A stretch of DNA of 58,172 bases from an uncultured Pseudomonadota bacterium (GTDB lineage: Bacteria; Myxococcota_A; UBA9160; PR03): NCBI GenBank assembly GCA_900696485.1, contig CAADGG010000014.1, positions 1-58,172 of the forward strand, read 5' to 3'. Positions 1-7,444 of this stretch are shown here, piece by piece; the stretch's first letter is position 1, and every line of letters starts with the position of its first letter. Both the position numbers and the translations under genes were made by a program. The notes beneath the pieces are model-generated. The model ran no database searches. It was given only the letters and a program-made list of their open reading frames with translations, and was not told the DNA's origin.

Positions 1-17
1 CCCGGCCCTTCTTGACG

Positions 18-23
18 TAGACT
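18..23 (+). promoter_or_regulatory. Possible -10 element, leaderless spacing
   Basis: TAGACT ends 8 nt before ATG 32, the distance at which transcription would begin at the start codon. No -35 at the right spacing can be judged because the window begins here. It matches hexamers at comparable distances before 7840, 24057, 31926 and 56952. Confidence 0.3.
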
Positions 24-31
24 CCGCGATC

Positions 32-835
32 ATGTCGTACGTCGAGATCTCGTCACCGCAGCCGCATGTCGCGCAGATCACGCTGAACCGACCGGAGCGG
101 CTCAACGCGCTGTCGTTCGACACGGTCGTGCCGCTCCACGCGGCTCTCGAACAGATCGCCGCCGACCACGACGTCTGGGCGGTCGTCCTGACCGGCGCCG
201 GCGCCGGCTTCTGCTCGGGGCTCGACCTCGAGGACCATGGCGTACCGCCGGGCATCGGCGGCCTGCCGATGTCGCGCATCGCCGTCCGGGCGATGGCGCT
301 ATTCGCGGATCTGATCCCGCGCATGCGCGCGCTGCCGCAGCCGATCCTCGCGGCGATCCACGGGGCCGCCTACGGCGGCGGACTCTGCCTCGCCGTCGGC
401 GCCGACATCCGGCTCGCTGGCAGCTCGGCGCGCTTCTGCGGCGCCGGCGTGCGCAACGGGCTGACCAACACGGAGCTCGGCCTCTCGTGGCTGCTGCCGC
501 GCCTGATCGGCGCGTCACGGGCCTTCGAGCTGCTGCTGGCCGGTCGTGACATCGATGCCGCCGAGGCCGAACGCATCGGCCTGGTGGCGCGCGTCGTGCC
601 CGACGCGGAACTGCTCCCACAGGCGCTCGAGACCGCCGCGCGCATCTGCGAGTTCTCGCCCCACGGCGTCGCGATGACCAAACGCGTGCTGTGGTCGAAT
701 CTCGAGATCAACAGCCTGCACGCCGGCATGGACCTCGAGAACCGCAACCAATTGCTGGTCCGGATGACCACCCAGAACCTCGACGAGGCGATCCGCGCCC
801 GCCGCGACGGCCGCAAACCAGACTTCTCCGACTGA
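32..835 (+). CDS. Enoyl-CoA hydratase/isomerase (crotonase) family protein
   Basis: A cytoplasmic crotonase-superfamily enzyme of 267 residues, the usual family length, expected to hydrate or isomerise an enoyl-CoA in acid degradation; the substrate cannot be told. The segment ITLNRPERLNALS (16-28), the oxyanion-hole parts GFCSGLDL (59-66) and HGAAYGGGLCLA (110-121), and NTELGL with Glu148 near the first catalytic position are visible. There is no Shine-Dalgarno sequence before ATG 32; instead a TAGACT hexamer ends 8 nt upstream, so a leaderless start is possible. The stop codon is followed 2 nt later by a REP-like palindrome, and the neighbouring minus-strand gene reads through that palindrome into the antisense of this gene's last 128 nt. 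Family call firm, pathway unknown. Confidence 0.9.
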   Translation: MSYVEISSPQPHVAQITLNRPERLNALSFDTVVPLHAALEQIAADHDVWAVVLTGAGAGFCSGLDLEDHGVPPGIGGLPMSRIAVRAMALFADLIPRMRALPQPILAAIHGAAYGGGLCLAVGADIRLAGSSARFCGAGVRNGLTNTELGLSWLLPRLIGASRAFELLLAGRDIDAAEAERIGLVARVVPDAELLPQALETAARICEFSPHGVAMTKRVLWSNLEINSLHAGMDLENRNQLLVRMTTQNLDEAIRARRDGRKPDFSD

Positions 836-1616
836 CCGTCAAGAAAGGGGTCGGGTTCGTTTCGTCAACTTTTCCCCCTCTGGGGGGAAAAGTTGACGAA
901 ACGAACCCGACCCCTTTCTTGACGCGGAGGAAGGCGGCCATGTGGAAGCGTTGTTGGGCGGCGCGGTAGGCGTGGCGAGTCCCGACGGGGCAGGCACGCC
1001 GGGCCAGACAGCCGCGCTCGCGGCATTCGACACCATCCGGCGACGCGACGTGGGCGGCGCACGCGTCGGCGTCGTAGCCGACCGGGGTTCCCGCCGGCGT
1101 CGCTTCGAACGCGGCGACCGGACACGCCGACAGGCACGGGCGCGCGGCGCAGGAATCGCACGGACGTGGGCGGGCGAAGGGCGGAGGGAGTTCGAGGCGA
1201 CCCGCGAACAGCAACGCGCCGCGGTACGCATGCCAGAGTCCGTACTCCGGATGGATCAGGATGCCGAGTGGGGATGGCGAGACGGACTCGGCGCGCTGCG
1301 CCCAGCGCGAGAATGGTGCGAACGGCGGACCCGCCTGCGGCAACACCACGGTGGCCCCGAAGGCGCTCGCCACCTCCCGCAGTCCACGTGCCGCCCACGC
1401 ATCGAGCGGCTCCGCCTCCTCGAGACGCTCGCGCTGGAACTGCGTCCACATCCGGGAACCCAGTTGGCCGACCAGCACGACGGAAGCCGCTGCCCGCCCG
1501 TCCGGGAGCGCGAGCGCCGGCAACGACGGGGCCGTCGGATGGAACGCACCGCGGTATGCGAGCCCGCGCGCGCGCAGCGCCTCCGCGATCGACTCGAGCG
1601 CCGGCCCCGACTTCAC
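708..1616 (-). CDS. 4Fe-4S cluster-binding protein with C-terminus extended through a REP palindrome
   Basis: A protein with two ferredoxin-type cysteine clusters near residue 165 onward: CDSCAARPCLSACPVAAF, then a second set with CRERGC and ACPVG. It resembles soluble 4Fe-4S proteins distantly related to epoxyqueuosine reductase, but the catalytic part of QueG is not recognised, so its reaction is unknown. The conserved-looking end FHMAAFLR falls at about residue 231. From there the frame continues through the palindrome at 838-923 (about 29 residues) and then 42 residues antisense to the crotonase gene, giving 302 residues. The original stop was evidently lost to the insertion. The start is GTG 1616, overlapping the TGA of a small upstream frame. 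The first 231 residues look functional; the tail is probably neutral or harmful. Confidence 0.7.
   Translation of the reverse strand: MKSGPALESIAEALRARGLAYRGAFHPTAPSLPALALPDGRAAASVVLVGQLGSRMWTQFQRERLEEAEPLDAWAARGLREVASAFGATVVLPQAGPPFAPFSRWAQRAESVSPSPLGILIHPEYGLWHAYRGALLFAGRLELPPPFARPRPCDSCAARPCLSACPVAAFEATPAGTPVGYDADACAAHVASPDGVECRERGCLARRACPVGTRHAYRAAQQRFHMAAFLRVKKGVGFVSSTFPPRGGKVDETNPTPFLTVSRRSLVCGRRGGRGSPRRGSGWSSGPAIGCGSRGPCRRAGC
838..923. repeat. REP-like palindrome, full copy 1
   Basis: An almost perfect inverted repeat of 86 nt. Both outer ends read GTCAAGAAAGGGGTCGGG inward, and the C-rich and G-rich inner arms leave a loop of about 3 nt. Copy 2 is at 7857-7939 and a half copy at 40709-40739. 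The outer 22 nt are the same in copies 1 and 2; the inner arms differ but remain self-complementary in each. It lies between the convergent crotonase and 4Fe-4S genes and removes the stop codon of the latter. REP elements mobilised by a REP-associated tyrosine transposase encoded elsewhere are the likeliest class; that is inference, since no transposase is present here. Confidence 0.85.
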
Positions 1617-1720
1617 AGCACCGGATCATCGCCCAGATCCTGGCCGATGCGCAGCCGCCGGTCCGTCGTGATCGCCTCGTGACGCTCGCGATCGGTCGGC
1701 AGCAGCGGCCGCACGGGCAT
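1613..1720 (-). CDS. Possible 35-residue protein between DUF2231 and 4Fe-4S genes
   Basis: An ATG-started frame of 35 codons beginning MPVRPLLPTDRERH, with strongly GC-rich third positions like its neighbours. Its TGA overlaps the GTG start of the 4Fe-4S gene (GTGA), an arrangement typical of translational coupling. It lies in the same frame as the DUF2231 gene just upstream, 33 nt after that stop, so it could instead be the detached remnant of a longer C-terminus. No clear ribosome-binding site precedes the ATG. No family is recognised. It may be only a coupling cistron or chance. Confidence 0.35.
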   Translation of the reverse strand: MPVRPLLPTDRERHEAITTDRRLRIGQDLGDDPVL

Positions 1721-1750
1721 CCCCGAGGAAAGCCCGCGCGGCCGCCGGGT

Positions 1751-2263
1751 TCAGTCGCCGTGGCGCGTGTGGCGGCTCGCCGTCCGCGCCGCGCTGGGGC
1801 TCTTGGCGACCTCGACGTACGCATCCGCAGCCCCGTGGCGATAGACCAGCTCCCCGCCGGAATGTCCGACGGCGATCGCGGCGGCCAGCACCACCGACGC
1901 GGCAGCGATCGTCGCGCCGCGTCCGACGGCGCCCGCCGCTCCGCCGGCGAATCCCGTCAGCGAGACGAGCAGCGCCACGGCCGCCACGGTGAGGAAGCGC
2001 TCGGCGCCTTCTTCGTGATCCTCGATCCAGCGCTCCTGGACCACCCGCTCGACGCGGTCTTCTTGTTCCTCGCCCGTCTCGACGGCGAACCATGCCGATC
2101 CGGCCAGCAGCCCATGGAGCAGCAGGACGGCGACCCACGCGCGCGGCGGCAGCCAGCCCCGGCGGATCACGACGAACGCGAGGCCCACGACGAACGGCGC
2201 GAGCATGGCCAGCGCCAGCGGCAGATGAACGACGGCGGGATGAAGGGGATCGGGCAGACTCAT
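1751..2263 (-). CDS. DUF2231-type membrane protein
   Basis: A 170-residue integral membrane protein with about four transmembrane helices. The N-terminal LHPAVVHLPLALAML is the hallmark of DUF2231, whose members often accompany redox or cytochrome proteins; the function is unknown. A charged loop rich in Glu and Arg (about 70-95) separates the two helix pairs and carries HPAVVH-type histidines in the first helix. The start ATG 2263 has an AAGGAG ribosome site 8 nt upstream. The start codon abuts the divergent membrane LuxR gene, so both are probably controlled from the same short region. The 4Fe-4S gene follows on the same strand about 130 nt later, perhaps in one transcript. Confidence 0.8.
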   Translation of the reverse strand: MSLPDPLHPAVVHLPLALAMLAPFVVGLAFVVIRRGWLPPRAWVAVLLLHGLLAGSAWFAVETGEEQEDRVERVVQERWIEDHEEGAERFLTVAAVALLVSLTGFAGGAAGAVGRGATIAAASVVLAAAIAVGHSGGELVYRHGAADAYVEVAKSPSAARTASRHTRHGD

Positions 2264-3059
2264 GGCATTCTCCTTGTGGTCGGAAGCGACCGCCGGCAAG
2301 CCTCGGGTCCGGTGGCCGCCCGCGCGATCCGGCAGATGCCGGACGCTGCCCGGCCGCCTCGAGAACGACGGAGGATCCTCGCTGGCCTTCCTGCCCGCGA
2401 CGAATGACGGAGACACCGGGCGCCCGATCGCGCTGACGGCGCTGCTGCTCGGCCTCGCGACGGCCGGCGCGATCGACCTCGCGCTCGACTGGCCGAACGG
2501 GCCCAGCCCGCTGCACGTGCTCGTCGAGGGCACCGTCCTGCTGCTGTGCGTCGTCGGGGTCGCAGCCCTGTGGGGAGCCTGGGCGCGGACGCGCCGCTCG
2601 CTCGTGCACACGCGCGGCGTGATCGCCGAACGCGAGGCGGAGCGTGATCACTGGCGCGTGCGGACCGAGACGCTCCTGCGCGGCCTCGGCGCCGCGATCG
2701 ACGACCAACTCCGTGCGTGGCATCTGACGCCGACCGAGCGCGAGACGGCGCTGCTGCTGCTGAAGGGCTACGGCCACAAGGAGATCGCCGCGCTGTGCGG
2801 CCGCAGCGAGCGCACCGTCCGCCAGCACGCCGTCGCGGTCTATCGCAAATCGAGCCTCAGCGGCCGAGCGGAGCTGGCCGCGTTCTTCCTCGAGGACCTG
2901 TTGCTGCCGGCCGACCCGGCGGCGACTGCGGACGCCGATCCCGGCGCGTCCGGGTCGGAATCCCGCCCTGCCGGGGCCGCAGCGCCCCCATCGCGACCGT
3001 CACCGCCGCGGCCTGGTCCCCACGCCGACGGCTGCCTACGCTGCCAGAACGATGAGTGA
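2262..3059 (+). CDS. Membrane-anchored LuxR-type helix-turn-helix regulator
   Basis: Two hydrophobic helices (around residues 53-68 and 83-102 of the longest frame) are followed by a short linker and a LuxR-type HTH: LTPTERETALLLLKGYGHKE then IAALCGRSERTVRQHAVAVY, and a conserved ELAAFFLEDLLLP end. A Pro/Arg-rich tail follows. It is probably a membrane-tethered DNA-binding protein. The start is uncertain: ATG 2262 has no ribosome site and its CATG is shared with the divergent start, whereas CTG 2382 has GGAGGA about 7 nt upstream and would start just before the first helix, giving 225 residues. The 3' end overlaps hemN by 8 nt, so regulator and hemN are likely co-translated. Confidence 0.75.
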   Translation: MAFSLWSEATAGKPRVRWPPARSGRCRTLPGRLENDGGSSLAFLPATNDGDTGRPIALTALLLGLATAGAIDLALDWPNGPSPLHVLVEGTVLLLCVVGVAALWGAWARTRRSLVHTRGVIAEREAERDHWRVRTETLLRGLGAAIDDQLRAWHLTPTERETALLLLKGYGHKEIAALCGRSERTVRQHAVAVYRKSSLSGRAELAAFFLEDLLLPADPAATADADPGASGSESRPAGAAAPPSRPSPPRPGPHADGCLRCQNDE

Positions 3060-4470
3060 CGCCGCCCGCGATCTCGCCACGCTGCTCGACCTCGACCCGG
3101 CCCGGATCGAGACGACGGTGCTGCGCCACTCCGGTCCCGGGCCCCGCTACACCAGCTATCCGACAGCGCCGGTCTGGACGGAAGCCTACGGCCCCGACGC
3201 GTTCCGGCGCGATCTCGGCGGCCTCGCCGCCGGCGCCGAGATCTCGCTCTACGTCCATGTCCCGTTCTGCCGCAGCCTCTGTCACTTCTGCGCGTGCAAC
3301 CGCATCATCACGCAGCGACCCGAAGCGCCGGCCGACTGGCTCGACACGATCGAGCGGGAGATCGCGCTGCTGCGCACGGCGCTCGCCGGAGCACCGCGGG
3401 TCGTCCAGCACCATTGGGGCGGCGGCACGCCGACGCATCTCGAACCGGCCCAGATCCGTCGTCTGTTCCGCGCCCTCGACGACGCCTTCCCGGTGACCCC
3501 CGACGCGGAGGTCTCGATCGAGGTGGACCCGCGCGTCACCAGCGAGGCTCACATCGAAGCTTTGCGCACGTGCGGCTTCGGCCGGCTCTCGATGGGCGTG
3601 CAGGACTTCGACCCCCGCGTCCAGGCCGCCATCCACCGCGTGCAGAGCGTCGCGTCGACCGCCGCACTGGTGGAGCGAGCACGCGCCTCCGGCTTTGCGA
3701 GCATCGGCTTCGATCTGATCTACGGCTTGCCGTTCCAGACGATCGCATCGATGGAGCGCACACTCGACGACGTGATCGCGATCGCTCCCGATCGCATCGC
3801 GTTGTACGGCTACGCCCATGTCACGTGGGTGGCAAAGCAACAGCGTGGTTTCGAACGCCACGACCTGCCGACGCCGCCGGATCGGCTGCGCATCCAGCTC
3901 GCGACGATCCGCAAACTGCTCGCCGCGGGCTACGAGCCTGTCGGCATGGATCACTTCGCACGGCCGGAAGACGAGCTGGCCCAGGCCGCCCGCAGTCGCC
4001 GCCTGCGCCGCAATTTCATGGGCTATACGACGCGCCCGGGTCTCGACCTGCTGGCGCTCGGCCCGAGCGCGATCAGCCAGCTCGAAACGGCCTTCGCACA
4101 ATCGCATCGGGACCTCGCGCAGTGGGAGCGGGCGATTCACGGCGGCGAGTTCGCGACGTTGCGCGGTCACGCGCTGACGGCCGACGACCGACGCCGGCAA
4201 TGGGTGATCGCCGAGCTGCTATGTCACGGTGGTGTGTCGGCCCATGCATTCCGCAGCCGCTTCGATGCGGACTTCGACGCCTGCTTCCCGACCGAGTGCG
4301 CCGCGCTCGAACCGCTCGCAGAGCAGGGGCTCGTCGAATTCGAGAGCGACGGCGGCCTGCGCATCACCGCGCTCGGCCACCTCGCGATGCGGCCGGTCGC
4401 GATGGTCTTCGACGCATACCTGCCCGCCCACCAGGCGACCGACCAGCCGGTCTTCAGCCAGACCGTCTGA
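3052..4470 (+). CDS. hemN: Oxygen-independent coproporphyrinogen III oxidase
   Basis: A radical-SAM enzyme of 472 residues converting coproporphyrinogen III to protoporphyrinogen IX without oxygen in haem synthesis. The cluster motif C73-x3-C77-x2-C80-x-C82 (VPFCRSLCHFCACN) is intact. PRYTSYPTAP near residue 31 and HWGGGTPTHL near 120 are characteristic, as is the C-terminal HemN domain ending near VFDAYLP. The true HemN tetracysteine pattern and length separate it from HemW. Its ATG overlaps the end of the membrane LuxR regulator, suggesting that the regulator tunes haem synthesis, perhaps in response to oxygen or redox state. A hairpin follows between this gene and the convergent TetR gene. 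Confidence 0.95.
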   Translation: MSDAARDLATLLDLDPARIETTVLRHSGPGPRYTSYPTAPVWTEAYGPDAFRRDLGGLAAGAEISLYVHVPFCRSLCHFCACNRIITQRPEAPADWLDTIEREIALLRTALAGAPRVVQHHWGGGTPTHLEPAQIRRLFRALDDAFPVTPDAEVSIEVDPRVTSEAHIEALRTCGFGRLSMGVQDFDPRVQAAIHRVQSVASTAALVERARASGFASIGFDLIYGLPFQTIASMERTLDDVIAIAPDRIALYGYAHVTWVAKQQRGFERHDLPTPPDRLRIQLATIRKLLAAGYEPVGMDHFARPEDELAQAARSRRLRRNFMGYTTRPGLDLLALGPSAISQLETAFAQSHRDLAQWERAIHGGEFATLRGHALTADDRRRQWVIAELLCHGGVSAHAFRSRFDADFDACFPTECAALEPLAEQGLVEFESDGGLRITALGHLAMRPVAMVFDAYLPAHQATDQPVFSQTV

Positions 4471-4492
4471 GCACCGCCGCCTGGCCCCAGAG

Positions 4493-4516
4493 GCCGCCTT
4501 CGCGGGGCGAAGCGGC
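4493..4516. terminator. Hairpin between convergent hemN and TetR genes
   Basis: A GC-rich stem (GCCGCCTTCGC against GCGAAGCGGC, one bulged C, GGG loop) lies 22 nt after the hemN stop in the convergent gap. No T-tract follows on either strand, so it is a candidate bidirectional stop only. Confidence 0.35.
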
Positions 4517-4571
4517 GCGTCTGCCCCGACACGCTCGTCGCGTGCCTCCCGGCGGCGCGGCGACCGGTCGG

Positions 4572-5267
4572 TCAGGATTCGGCGGGTTCGGGATCGCGCG
4601 GGCGCGAGAAGTCGTCGAGCCCCAGATAGGCGAGAAAGGCGCGGGTCAGCTCCACCCCCAGCTCGTCGTCCGACAACGTCAAGGCCCCCGAGCGCAGGTC
4701 CCCGAACAGCACGGCGCTCTCGATGGTGTTGACGACCATCGTGAGCCCGAAGACCGCGGCGCGGACGGGGTTCGGGTGACGGATCTCGGAACGGCGCGCG
4801 ATCAGCAGCCGAGAGAGCCCCTCGCTGACGTGATGCGAAAGCCGTTCTCGGCGGGCGCGGAACTCCGCGTCGATGTGGTTGCGCAGCACGAAGGCGCGAA
4901 TCAGGCCGCGGCGCTCACGATACACCGAGACGAGGAACGGCACGGTCTTGCGCACGATCTCGGAGATCGGCGAGATCACCCAGCGCGCCGGATCGAGCGC
5001 GACATCGGTCGTGGCCATGGCCTGCTCGAGGTAGCGCTCGTACAGCGCATACAGCAGCGAGTCCTTGTCGCGAAACCGCGCGTAGAAGGCGCCGACCGAC
5101 GAGTCCGCGCGCCGCACCAGCTCGGCGATCGTGGTGTCCTCGAAGCCTCGCTCGGCCACCAGCCCTTCCGCGGCATCGAGCAGCCGATCGAGCGTATCCT
5201 GGCTTCGCGCCTGTCGGGGCGGACGCACCCAACGCAGTTCGGGAGTCCGGGAGGAGGATTCGTGCAT
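4572..5267 (-). CDS. TetR/AcrR family transcriptional regulator
   Basis: A 231-residue TetR-family repressor. The N-terminal HTH runs from about 20 to 65 (RSQDTLDRLLDAAEGLVAER, TTIAELVRRADSSVGAFYARF, then KDSLLYALYERYL), followed by an all-helical ligand domain of normal length. The ligand and targets are unknown. A run of five 15-nt tandem repeats starts 15 nt upstream of the start codon (5283-5357), in the region where its own operator or 5' leader should be. Only a weak GGAG lies close to the ATG. It is convergent with hemN. Confidence 0.9.
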   Translation of the reverse strand: MHESSSRTPELRWVRPPRQARSQDTLDRLLDAAEGLVAERGFEDTTIAELVRRADSSVGAFYARFRDKDSLLYALYERYLEQAMATTDVALDPARWVISPISEIVRKTVPFLVSVYRERRGLIRAFVLRNHIDAEFRARRERLSHHVSEGLSRLLIARRSEIRHPNPVRAAVFGLTMVVNTIESAVLFGDLRSGALTLSDDELGVELTRAFLAYLGLDDFSRPRDPEPAES

Positions 5268-5282
5268 GGCTCCGGTCTCGAG

Positions 5283-5357
5283 CTGGGCTTCGTTCCGCGG
5301 GGCTTCGTTCCGCTGGACCTCGTCGCGCTGGACCTCGTCCCGCTGGGCCTCGCGGAC
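5283..5357. repeat. Five 15-nt tandem repeats upstream of TetR gene
   Basis: Five consecutive 15-nt units of the type CTGGGCTTCGTTCCG, CTGGACCTCGTCGCG and relatives, with no gaps. They end 15 nt from the TetR start. Similar short arrays precede several other genes in the window. No open frame across them looks coding. Confidence 0.8.
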
Positions 5358-5620
5358 GAGGGCCGGCCACGATGGGTTCCAGAACCGCTGATTTCGTTTC
5401 GGTGTCTATTCCACGGGTTCCGCCCTGTCAACCGACCGGGAGCCGAGCGCTTCGCACGAGAGCCGGCTTCGTCCGCTAGTCCGGCAACGGCGGGACTCCA
5501 GGTGCGCAACCGGCTCGCGAACCGCTTCGCCGGTCCGATGGGACTGGGTACCGGGGCGTGGGTAAAACGGGCGCCCGCCAACCCCAGCCACGGCCTCTGT
5601 CCCGTCTGCGATCGCGGCGA
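5358..5620. other. Non-coding stretch upstream of TetR repeats
   Basis: About 260 nt between the repeat array and the stop of the hemerythrin gene. Open frames here have mixed codon use and no recognisable product. Nothing else supportable was seen. Confidence 0.5.
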
Positions 5621-6109
5621 CTACCCGGACGATCCGGACCGGTCCCCGGGAACCTGACTCCGGATCTCACTCGGAGCCTCGGAGGCGAAGGCCTGCTGTT
5701 CGCGCGACTCGTGTTGGCGCAGCGCGTGGGACAGCTCGACGAACTCCTGTGCCACGGCGGGGCCGGGCTCGCGGCCGGCCCGGCCCTCGAGCACCAGCAA
5801 CCGATCGCGCAGGGCGTGATGCTCTCGCACCAGCTCTTCGATTTCCACTTCGAGGTCGGGCTGGAGGCTGTGCAGCGCCGGAAAGTACACCTCCTCCTCG
5901 AGCTGGAAGTGCGCGTCGAGCGCTCCGCGAAAGCCGAGCAGGGCTTCCTGCGCCTCGACCGCTTCCATCCGCTCGAGAGCCCGACTCGTCGTCGCCAGCA
6001 GCGCGTTCAGGAACTCGTGCTGGATCGGCAGTCGCCGGCTCACATGGGCCAGGCGCAACCGCAGTCCGGGCTGGTCTTCACTGCGAGTCATCATTCGAGT
6101 GAGTAGCAT
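5621..6109 (-). CDS. Hemerythrin-like HHE domain protein (first)
   Basis: A 162-residue helical protein with hemerythrin-type metal ligands spread over four helices: HEFLNALL near residue 28, HFQLEEEVYFPAL in the middle, REHHALRDRLL and a late HALRQHESREQQ. HHE proteins bind a di-iron centre and usually sense or store oxygen, NO or iron, or protect against nitrosative stress. The start may be the Met encoded at 6109 or the Met pair at 6094/6091; no ribosome-binding site supports either. A second, separate HHE gene follows upstream on the same strand. The two proteins are only distantly alike, so this is not a fresh duplication. Confidence 0.8.
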   Translation of the reverse strand: MLLTRMMTRSEDQPGLRLRLAHVSRRLPIQHEFLNALLATTSRALERMEAVEAQEALLGFRGALDAHFQLEEEVYFPALHSLQPDLEVEIEELVREHHALRDRLLVLEGRAGREPGPAVAQEFVELSHALRQHESREQQAFASEAPSEIRSQVPGDRSGSSG

Positions 6110-6221
6110 GCGCGCGCGGTTGCAACCTGCCTCACCGGAGGGAGTGTGGGCCGACATGGAACCAGCCGCCCCGGAGCCGGGGGGGGCGGGGCGATCGGCT
6201 GGCGACGTCGGCACCCGGACG

Positions 6222-6659
6222 CTACGCCCGCGTGCGCTGCTGCCGGCACGCACCGGCAATCGCCGTCAGCGCCGCCGGCGACAGCCGGCGTTCCGCCGCG
6301 GGAAACAACGTGCGCTCCTCGAAGCGCACGTGGGCCGCGAGCCGGGCGGCGAAGCGTCCGAGCCTCTCCGCGTTCCGTTCGGCGCCGGACGCGACGAACC
6401 CACGCAGCGCCGCGTGGTCTTCGTGCAGACGCGCCGACAGGGCCGCCTCGCCGGCTGCGGTCAGCGCCGGCGCGAGCCAGCGCTCCTCGATCTCGAAATG
6501 GGGCTCCAGCTCGCGCGGAAAGTCTCGATCGATCGCGGCCCAGGCCGTCGTGACGGCCTCGGCATCTCCGCTCTCGGCGGCACGACGTGCGCGAAGCGCA
6601 AGCACCAGCGCCGTGTGATGGTCATCGGACAGATCCCGCAATGCTGCGCTTCGCTTCAC
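6222..6659 (-). CDS. Hemerythrin-like HHE domain protein (second)
   Basis: A 145-residue HHE-domain protein. Ligand-type motifs are DDHHTALVLALRAR near residue 12, HFEIEERWLAPAL near 55, HEDHAALRGF near 80 and HVRFEERTLFPAAE near 110, the pattern of a complete hemerythrin-like cation-binding domain. The start is GTG 6659 with GGAGG just upstream. It precedes the first HHE gene on the minus strand with a 112-bp gap containing a run of eight G. Both may answer oxygen or NO stress, in keeping with hemN nearby; that link is inference. Confidence 0.85.
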   Translation of the reverse strand: MKRSAALRDLSDDHHTALVLALRARRAAESGDAEAVTTAWAAIDRDFPRELEPHFEIEERWLAPALTAAGEAALSARLHEDHAALRGFVASGAERNAERLGRFAARLAAHVRFEERTLFPAAERRLSPAALTAIAGACRQQRTRA

Positions 6660-6708
6660 GGGTTCCTCCGGCGGGGTCCAGCGTCCGCGTTCGAACAGGT
6701 TGCGCCGG

Positions 6709-7440
6709 TCAATCGCGGGCCGGCGCCGAGCCGGTCTCCTGTCGCAGGCGTTCGACCGCCACGGCCGCCATCGCGGCCTGCAGATTGTACGACGGCACGA
6801 AGCCGGCCATCGGCACGCGGACGATCCCGTCGCAACGCTCGAGCAGCGCGCGCGAGAGGCCGTCCCGCTCGCCGCCGATCATGAGCAGCAGCGGGCCGCA
6901 CAGGTTCGTCGCCCACGGGACGGACGTGCCGTGATCCTCGAGCGCGAGGATGCGCCGGCCGGCCGCGCGGGCGGCATCGACGACGGCCGGCGCCGGCATC
7001 CAGTGCACCGGGAGAAAGCGCTGGGCATGCATCGACATACGCAGCGCGCGCTTGCGACCAGCGGGATCGAGGGGGCTGTCGAGGAAGATGCCCGCCGCGC
7101 CGGACACTTCGGCGGTGCGGATCGCGTAGCCGGCGTTTCCGGCATAGCCGACGCCGGCCAACAACCACACCGCACCGCCGGCACCCAGCACGTCCGACGC
7201 ACTCGCCTCGGGATCCGGACCGACCAGACCGAGTACGTCGCAGGGTTCGTCGCGCTGCCGCATCCGGCGCAGATCGTTGTCGCTGATCTCGGTCACACGC
7301 ACGCCCGTGCGGCGAGCCTCCTCCGCCAATGCGCGCACCGCAGCAGGCGCCTCCCGCCGCAGCAGCACGAGCCGCAGCGGCGCCTGCGCCGCCAGCGCCG
7401 CCGCGACTTCGTCCGCACCGAGGAGCTGCCGACGCGTCAC
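6709..7440 (-). CDS. TrmH/SpoU family RNA 2'-O-methyltransferase
   Basis: A 243-residue SPOUT methyltransferase. All three SpoU motifs are seen: NAGYAIRTAEVSGAAGI (motif 1 with the essential Arg), LLLMIGGERDGLS (motif 2) and VPMAGFVPSYNLQAAMAAVA (motif 3, S-adenosylmethionine knot). It should methylate a ribose in tRNA or rRNA; which nucleotide cannot be told. In motif 3 the usual SLNVS is SYNLQ, a mild departure. The N-terminal 90 residues form a small substrate-binding domain. The GTG start lies 4 nt after the stop of the DUF4870 gene, so the two are probably one transcript. Confidence 0.85.
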   Translation of the reverse strand: MTRRQLLGADEVAAALAAQAPLRLVLLRREAPAAVRALAEEARRTGVRVTEISDNDLRRMRQRDEPCDVLGLVGPDPEASASDVLGAGGAVWLLAGVGYAGNAGYAIRTAEVSGAAGIFLDSPLDPAGRKRALRMSMHAQRFLPVHWMPAPAVVDAARAAGRRILALEDHGTSVPWATNLCGPLLLMIGGERDGLSRALLERCDGIVRVPMAGFVPSYNLQAAMAAVAVERLRQETGSAPARD

Positions 7441-7444
7441 CGGC

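Noticed and set aside
1..17. Sequence resembling the CCCGACCCCTTTCTTGACG end of the REP element
   Set aside because: It differs by a 2-nt deletion and one substitution and is cut by the window edge; not enough to call a copy.
5283..5357. CRISPR-like array
   Set aside because: Units are contiguous with no spacers and only 15 nt long; no cas genes are present.
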